Shown: in pieces, positions 16,665 to 19,687 of the stretch | Position numbering within the stretch: position 1 is the stretch's first letter | Layout of the letters: each line of letters opens with the position of its first letter | Assembly (NCBI GenBank): GCA_964548225.1 | Contig: CAZJQP010000092.1 | Coordinates: 1-19,687 of the forward strand | Length of the DNA: 19,687 nt | Direction of reading: 5' to 3' | From: CALMEH01 sp964548225 | GTDB lineage: Bacteria; Acidobacteriota; Blastocatellia; Pyrinomonadales; Pyrinomonadaceae | Notes under the pieces: model-generated | Database searches by the model: none | Told to the model about the DNA's origin: nothing | The model's input: the letters and a program-made list of their open reading frames with translations, nothing else | Program-made: the position numbers and the translations under genes

Positions 16665-17630
16665 TTATTCGGCGAATTGTCTGGCAATCCGCACGAATTG
16701 TTCAAAAGTAATTGGAGTTTCCGTATTCTGCACATACTCCGAATAGCGTCCGGCGAGAGCTTCCATTTCGCGTTCCTGCCGCCGTTGTTCGACGCGCACT
16801 TCATCATGCACGATTCTGTGTTCGATGTCGCCCTTTTCAAAAATAACAAAAGCATCCAATCGCCTCACCGAATTTATTTCCCGTGTTTCGGCAAGATCGT
16901 CATCCTGTTCGGAAATTATTACTGTTTCGTCAAAATCATAATCGTGAGCCGTCAACGGATCCATATCGTTTTCCCGATAAATCGTTTCAATATGATGGTC
17001 AAGTCCCATTTCTTCGTGATAAACAATATCGAGAAATTGGTCTTCAGGTTTCACTTTTCCGGTTAATACAGAATTTTGCAAAACTCTGATGCCGCGCCCG
17101 ATAAATTGATAGAATTCGCTGAAACTTCCATATGGACGAATCGGAACGACAATCGTTATCGGCGGAAAATCGTAACCCTGCCCGAGCATTTTGAGCTGGA
17201 CTATTCCCTGCAAATCGCCCGAATCATTTTCAAATCTCGAACGTATTGAGCGAATTCGTCCTTCGGTCATTGAATAGTGAAAATGTGAGCAAGGAATTCC
17301 GTAATCTTCCGCGATTCGTGAAATTTGTTCGGCGTGTCTTTCGCCTATTGCGGAAAATAAAACACGCGGTTTAACCGGATAAAGCAATTCGGTTTGAAGA
17401 TCAAGCGCGGCTCTGACTTCACGCATCACTTGCCTGATTGATATGTCGGATTTAGCTACAACACGCGACAATTTCTTTTCATCTTTTAATAATTCCAACA
17501 AGTTCTCGCGTCCCGTGATTTCTTCGCGGCTGCCGTCAGCATGAATCATTTCATAGATGGTTGTTTCCTCTTGCGGCTCAAACCGCCGGACTCGCAAGTT
17601 TTTCGCGTGACCGTCGGCTAATTGAATCAA
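16665..17630 (-). CDS. SF2 helicase, C-terminal part (downstream of a frameshift)
   Basis: This frame holds the second RecA-like domain of the helicase whose front part is at 17578-18747. Motif V is GQGYDFPP (150-157) and motif VI is QFIGRGIR (175-182), with PRVLFSAIGERHAEQI (88-103) as motif IV. The remaining C-terminal 130 residues are acidic and helical, with a long charged helix near 270-295. Only a TTG (17630) could start it independently, and the first four codons duplicate the overlap zone. It is more likely the continuation of the same protein: deleting one base near 17619 joins residue 376 of the front part to residue 5 here, giving 693 residues. If the indel is real the helicase is inactive unless ribosomes restart. 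It is followed 10 bases later by the 797-residue gene. Confidence 0.8.
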   Translation of the reverse strand: MIQLADGHAKNLRVRRFEPQEETTIYEMIHADGSREEITGRENLLELLKDEKKLSRVVAKSDISIRQVMREVRAALDLQTELLYPVKPRVLFSAIGERHAEQISRIAEDYGIPCSHFHYSMTEGRIRSIRSRFENDSGDLQGIVQLKMLGQGYDFPPITIVVPIRPYGSFSEFYQFIGRGIRVLQNSVLTGKVKPEDQFLDIVYHEEMGLDHHIETIYRENDMDPLTAHDYDFDETVIISEQDDDLAETREINSVRRLDAFVIFEKGDIEHRIVHDEVRVEQRRQEREMEALAGRYSEYVQNTETPITFEQFVRIARQFAE

Positions 17631-18747
17631 TCAGGCGGTAACGATAAACGACATCAGCATCTATCGGCTTACCGTCCAGACGCTGAAAACACGCTGACAT
17701 CAAAAGCGTTCGCGCCTTGGGAAAATGTCGGAAAGCCCTTTGATAAGATTCGGATGCGGCAATATGCGCTTCGTCAACGATAATCATATCAATGTCGTCG
17801 GCTGAAAGTTTAGCTAAAACATCTTCTTCATCTTCGCCTGTGCCGAGCGAGTGAAAATTAGTGACGATGACATCGGCGGCGAGAAGATTCTCTCTCGTGA
17901 TTCGGCGAATTGCTCCTTCTTCGCGGTCAAGCATTAAGACTCGCGGCGGTTTTGCTCCCGGTATTAGCGGACCGTTCGGAAGTCCGTATAAAACATTCCC
18001 CAATGCCTGATGGTCGAGTGCTTTTCCGAAAGTTCCGCGAATCACACTGCCGGGTGTAATAATCAATGCGCGTCGCTTAGTGAACGCCAAAACTGCCGTA
18101 ACTCCGAGTGCAGTTTTTCCCGAACCAACCGACATTACACAAGCCGCTCTGCTGCCGCCCTTTCCATAATAATTACCGAGCGCGGCGATTGCTTCGCGTT
18201 GACAATCACGCAAAGTTTTTAGATTGATTTTTATTTGTGATTCTGCAAAATAAGAGTTTTTGTCTTCAAATTCCTTTTGCCTTTTTAAATTAGGTGATTT
18301 TGACAAAGCATATAGCGGATCGGCGTTCATCTCCGGTTTCTCAACCAAAGGAGATTCGATAATAAATTTTTTGAGGCTTGAATCTTGCTCTAATATTGCT
18401 TGTAACTGTGCAACACAACGCGATGTTTCATTTCTGATGGAATCATAACTGAATCTGAGAATTGTCCAGCCTGCTGCCTGCAAATCGTTTTGTCGCAAAC
18501 GGTCGTAGCTAAAAGCCTGCCGCGAGCCGTGAAATTCAAATCCGTCCAACTCAACTGCGAGCTTGATTTCCCCGCCGAAAATAGCGTAATCAATTCGGTA
18601 AATGCGCTCGTTAAGGCTGACTTCTTCCTGCTCATTAACAAAATTTATCAAATCAAATCGCACCGCCGGTGTCAGCACCCAACGCAAAAACGAGTATTCT
18701 AAAAAAGAATCTGAAGTTAGATTTTCATAAATCGGCGGGTTTGTCAT
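17578..18747 (-). CDS. Vsr/DUF559-like nuclease fused to SF2 helicase, N-terminal part
   Basis: 389 residues, of which 1-376 are genuine and the last 13 are out-of-frame. Residues about 15-120 look like a Vsr/DUF559-type PD-(D/E)XK-like nuclease: RIDYAIFGG (Asp53), VELDGFEFHG (Glu66, Asp68, His73), YDRLRQNDLQAAGWTILRFS (81-100). The first helicase RecA domain follows: Q-motif-like RDCQREAI (180-187), Walker A SVGSGKT (206-212), TPGSVIRGTF (231-240), TNFHS (296-300) and DEAH box VDEAH (324-328). Motif III reads SACFQR (351-356), not the usual SATPFR. It should unwind and cut DNA, plausibly foreign DNA. The ATG overlaps the end of the TPR-like gene by 23 bases. The frame breaks at about 17619; see the downstream part. 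Confidence 0.85.
   Translation of the reverse strand: MTNPPIYENLTSDSFLEYSFLRWVLTPAVRFDLINFVNEQEEVSLNERIYRIDYAIFGGEIKLAVELDGFEFHGSRQAFSYDRLRQNDLQAAGWTILRFSYDSIRNETSRCVAQLQAILEQDSSLKKFIIESPLVEKPEMNADPLYALSKSPNLKRQKEFEDKNSYFAESQIKINLKTLRDCQREAIAALGNYYGKGGSRAACVMSVGSGKTALGVTAVLAFTKRRALIITPGSVIRGTFGKALDHQALGNVLYGLPNGPLIPGAKPPRVLMLDREEGAIRRITRENLLAADVIVTNFHSLGTGEDEEDVLAKLSADDIDMIIVDEAHIAASESYQRAFRHFPKARTLLMSACFQRLDGKPIDADVVYRYRLIDSISRRSREKLASPAV
17616..17624 (-). other. Apparent +1 frameshift in the helicase gene
   Basis: On the minus strand the front frame reads RLIDSI then RRSREK and soon stops. The rear frame continues sensibly as ADGHAKNLRVRRFEP. One extra A (plus-strand T, about 17619) between ATT and GCC explains both. 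Over the full span 16665-18747 the length is one base more than a multiple of three, as expected. No slippery run is present. Confidence 0.8.
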
Positions 18748-19366
18748 ACGAATCTTCGCTTTCCAAAAGTTTTATTTTGTCTTCAATTTCCTCGACCTTT
18801 TCATAACCGTAATCGAATTTCACAGCAATTTTGGCGACTTCGAGGGCTTCGCGCAAATAACCTTCATTTTCATATAAACTGATAAGCCGATTAAACGCCG
18901 TCACTCTGGCATATTGAATGCCATTTTCATTTTCGTAAGAGATAGTTTCGGGATGTTTATCCAATAGCTGAATATTCAACTTACAAAGTTTTTCGATTTC
19001 GCCTGCTGCCCAAACTTCTTTTCCGATAAATTTATTTAATTCGTCGTGAGTTCGTTGTAGAGCAAAATGATAATCACTCAATTTGCCGGGAAGCTCTAAT
19101 GTTTCATAAGCCTGTCGCAGTATGAACAGCGGTTCGCTTTCGCCCGAACGCGGCGTTGCCGTCCATCCGTGGGCAGGCGCAGCACTCGAAGATGTTTCGC
19201 CGTAATTCCACATAATGGATTTGCGTCGTTTACCGTCAAAATTGTAATAACTGATTTCGGGAGTTATTTTCAACTTCGCAAGATGACTAAAATCCAATCC
19301 TTTCGGAGCGGCATACTCTATTTCGGGAATTGCGGCGAAACGTGGAAACCATTTATCATCGTTCAT
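18725..19366 (-). CDS. Small TPR-like protein leading the helicase operon
   Basis: 213 residues. The C-terminal part contains a helical pair typical of tetratricopeptide repeats: ARVTAFNRLISLYENEGYLR followed by EALEVAKIAVKF (about 152-183), preceded by further helices from about 90. The N-terminal 80 residues are rich in aromatic and small residues (YYNFDGKRRKSIMWNYGE near 40-57) and are unassigned. There is no signal peptide and no catalytic motif. TPR proteins mediate protein contacts, so a regulatory or adaptor role for the nuclease-helicase is plausible. Its 3' end overlaps the helicase start by 23 bases, indicating one operon. The ATG at 19366 has no clear ribosome site. Confidence 0.7.
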   Translation of the reverse strand: MNDDKWFPRFAAIPEIEYAAPKGLDFSHLAKLKITPEISYYNFDGKRRKSIMWNYGETSSSAAPAHGWTATPRSGESEPLFILRQAYETLELPGKLSDYHFALQRTHDELNKFIGKEVWAAGEIEKLCKLNIQLLDKHPETISYENENGIQYARVTAFNRLISLYENEGYLREALEVAKIAVKFDYGYEKVEEIEDKIKLLESEDSYDKPADL

Positions 19367-19378
19367 AAGTCAATAAGA

Positions 19379-19414
19379 AAAACTTTTTCAGGATAAGTAT
19401 AATTAAAAAGTTTT
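19379..19414. repeat. Inverted repeat before the TPR-helicase operon
   Basis: AAAACTTTTT (19379-19388) and AAAAAGTTTT (19405-19414) are perfect 10-bp arms around a 16-base spacer, starting 13 bases upstream of the operon's first codon. It could be an operator or a 5'-leader hairpin. It is AT-only apart from one pair, so chance is possible. The rest of 19367-19503 is AT-rich with no other feature I can support. Confidence 0.35.
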
Positions 19415-19503
19415 CCGATTAAAATTATCATTTTTCTATTGTAAATATCTTCAGAGCATAAGTTTGCTATGGATTGAAGCTAAATTACTGGTTAAAACTG
19501 ATT

Positions 19504-19687
19504 TTAAACAAGATTTGTTTTGATTGCCATTTCAACACACCGATTCACCTCTTCCCAATTAATATTTTGCACAAAAGCATCAACGTATTTTGCCGCCGCC
19601 GCGCCGTAATCCATCTGATACGAATGCTCATACATATCCAAAACTAATAATGGAACACTAAACGGAGCATTGTGGGCATGATCTGCC
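19504..19687 (-). CDS. Fe/Mn superoxide dismutase, C-terminal fragment
   Basis: The last 60 codons of a gene that enters from the right edge; the stop is TAA at 19504-19506. The reading contains PLLVLDMYEHSYQMDYG, the metal-ligand signature of Fe/Mn superoxide dismutases (Asp and His of DxxxH, here DMYEH), followed by KYVDAFVQNINWEEVNR, the standard C-terminal helix. The enzyme dismutates superoxide to O2 and H2O2 in the cytoplasm. Compared with the common DxWEHxYY pattern it has Tyr for Trp and Gln for the last Tyr; I recall similar variants in acidobacteria. The N-terminal half is outside the window, so Fe versus Mn cannot be judged. It is probably a housekeeping gene marking the right border of the accessory operon. 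Confidence 0.88.
   Translation of the reverse strand, partial: ADHAHNAPFSVPLLVLDMYEHSYQMDYGAAAAKYVDAFVQNINWEEVNRCVEMAIKTNLV

Noticed and set aside
16551..17066. 171-codon plus-strand open frame across the helicase/797-residue gene junction
   Set aside because: It crosses two real minus-strand genes, is rich in Phe, Ile and His, and shows no motif.
17612..17630. Programmed ribosomal frameshift in the helicase
   Set aside because: No slippery heptamer or nearby stem-loop was seen; an indel is simpler.

Overview
The window looks like a piece of an acidobacterial chromosome, most likely from the Blastocatellia/Pyrinomonadaceae. This rests on moderate base composition, on a winged-helix regulator of the type abundant in that lineage (gene at 12969-14156), and on the style of the superoxide dismutase C-terminus at the right edge. 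It is a lineage inference from memory, not a search result.

Left region (1-8070). A truncated minus-strand gene at the left edge resembles the N-terminal domain of a tyrosine recombinase. It is divergent from a tight plus-strand operon of five genes: a SIS-HAD fusion (403-2358), a phosphoribosyltransferase-like protein (2365-3465), an ORC/CDC6-like P-loop ATPase (3468-5414), an unrecognised alpha/beta protein (5411-6559) and a PfkB-family kinase (6549-7676). A frameshifted gene remnant (7692-8070) follows. The mix of phosphosugar or nucleotide enzymes with an AAA-type ATPase, next to a possible integrase, suggests an accessory, possibly defensive, nucleotide-based system. This is the best candidate for a poorly described system in the window. 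The intergenic region before it carries a perfect 10-bp dyad (228-252).

Middle region (8101-14156). A minus-strand operon reads SDR oxidoreductase, then a two-domain protein with a C-terminal FolE2-type GTP cyclohydrolase and an unknown N-terminal half, then a TauD-like Fe(II)/2-oxoglutarate dioxygenase. Start/stop overlaps and strong Shine-Dalgarno sites link the three genes, which suggests a pterin-related biosynthetic unit. Upstream lie a hairpin, a secreted M23-like peptidase (minus strand) and, divergent from it, a winged-helix regulator fused to about seven membrane segments.

Right region (14261-19366). A second, defence-like minus-strand operon reads a small TPR-like protein, an SF2 helicase with an N-terminal Vsr/DUF559-like nuclease domain, and a 797-residue protein of unknown function with an internal duplication. 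The helicase is split by an apparent single-base insertion near 17619; removing it gives one continuous 693-residue protein. The window ends in the C-terminus of an Fe/Mn superoxide dismutase (minus strand). I saw no tRNA, rRNA, CRISPR array or complete insertion sequence.
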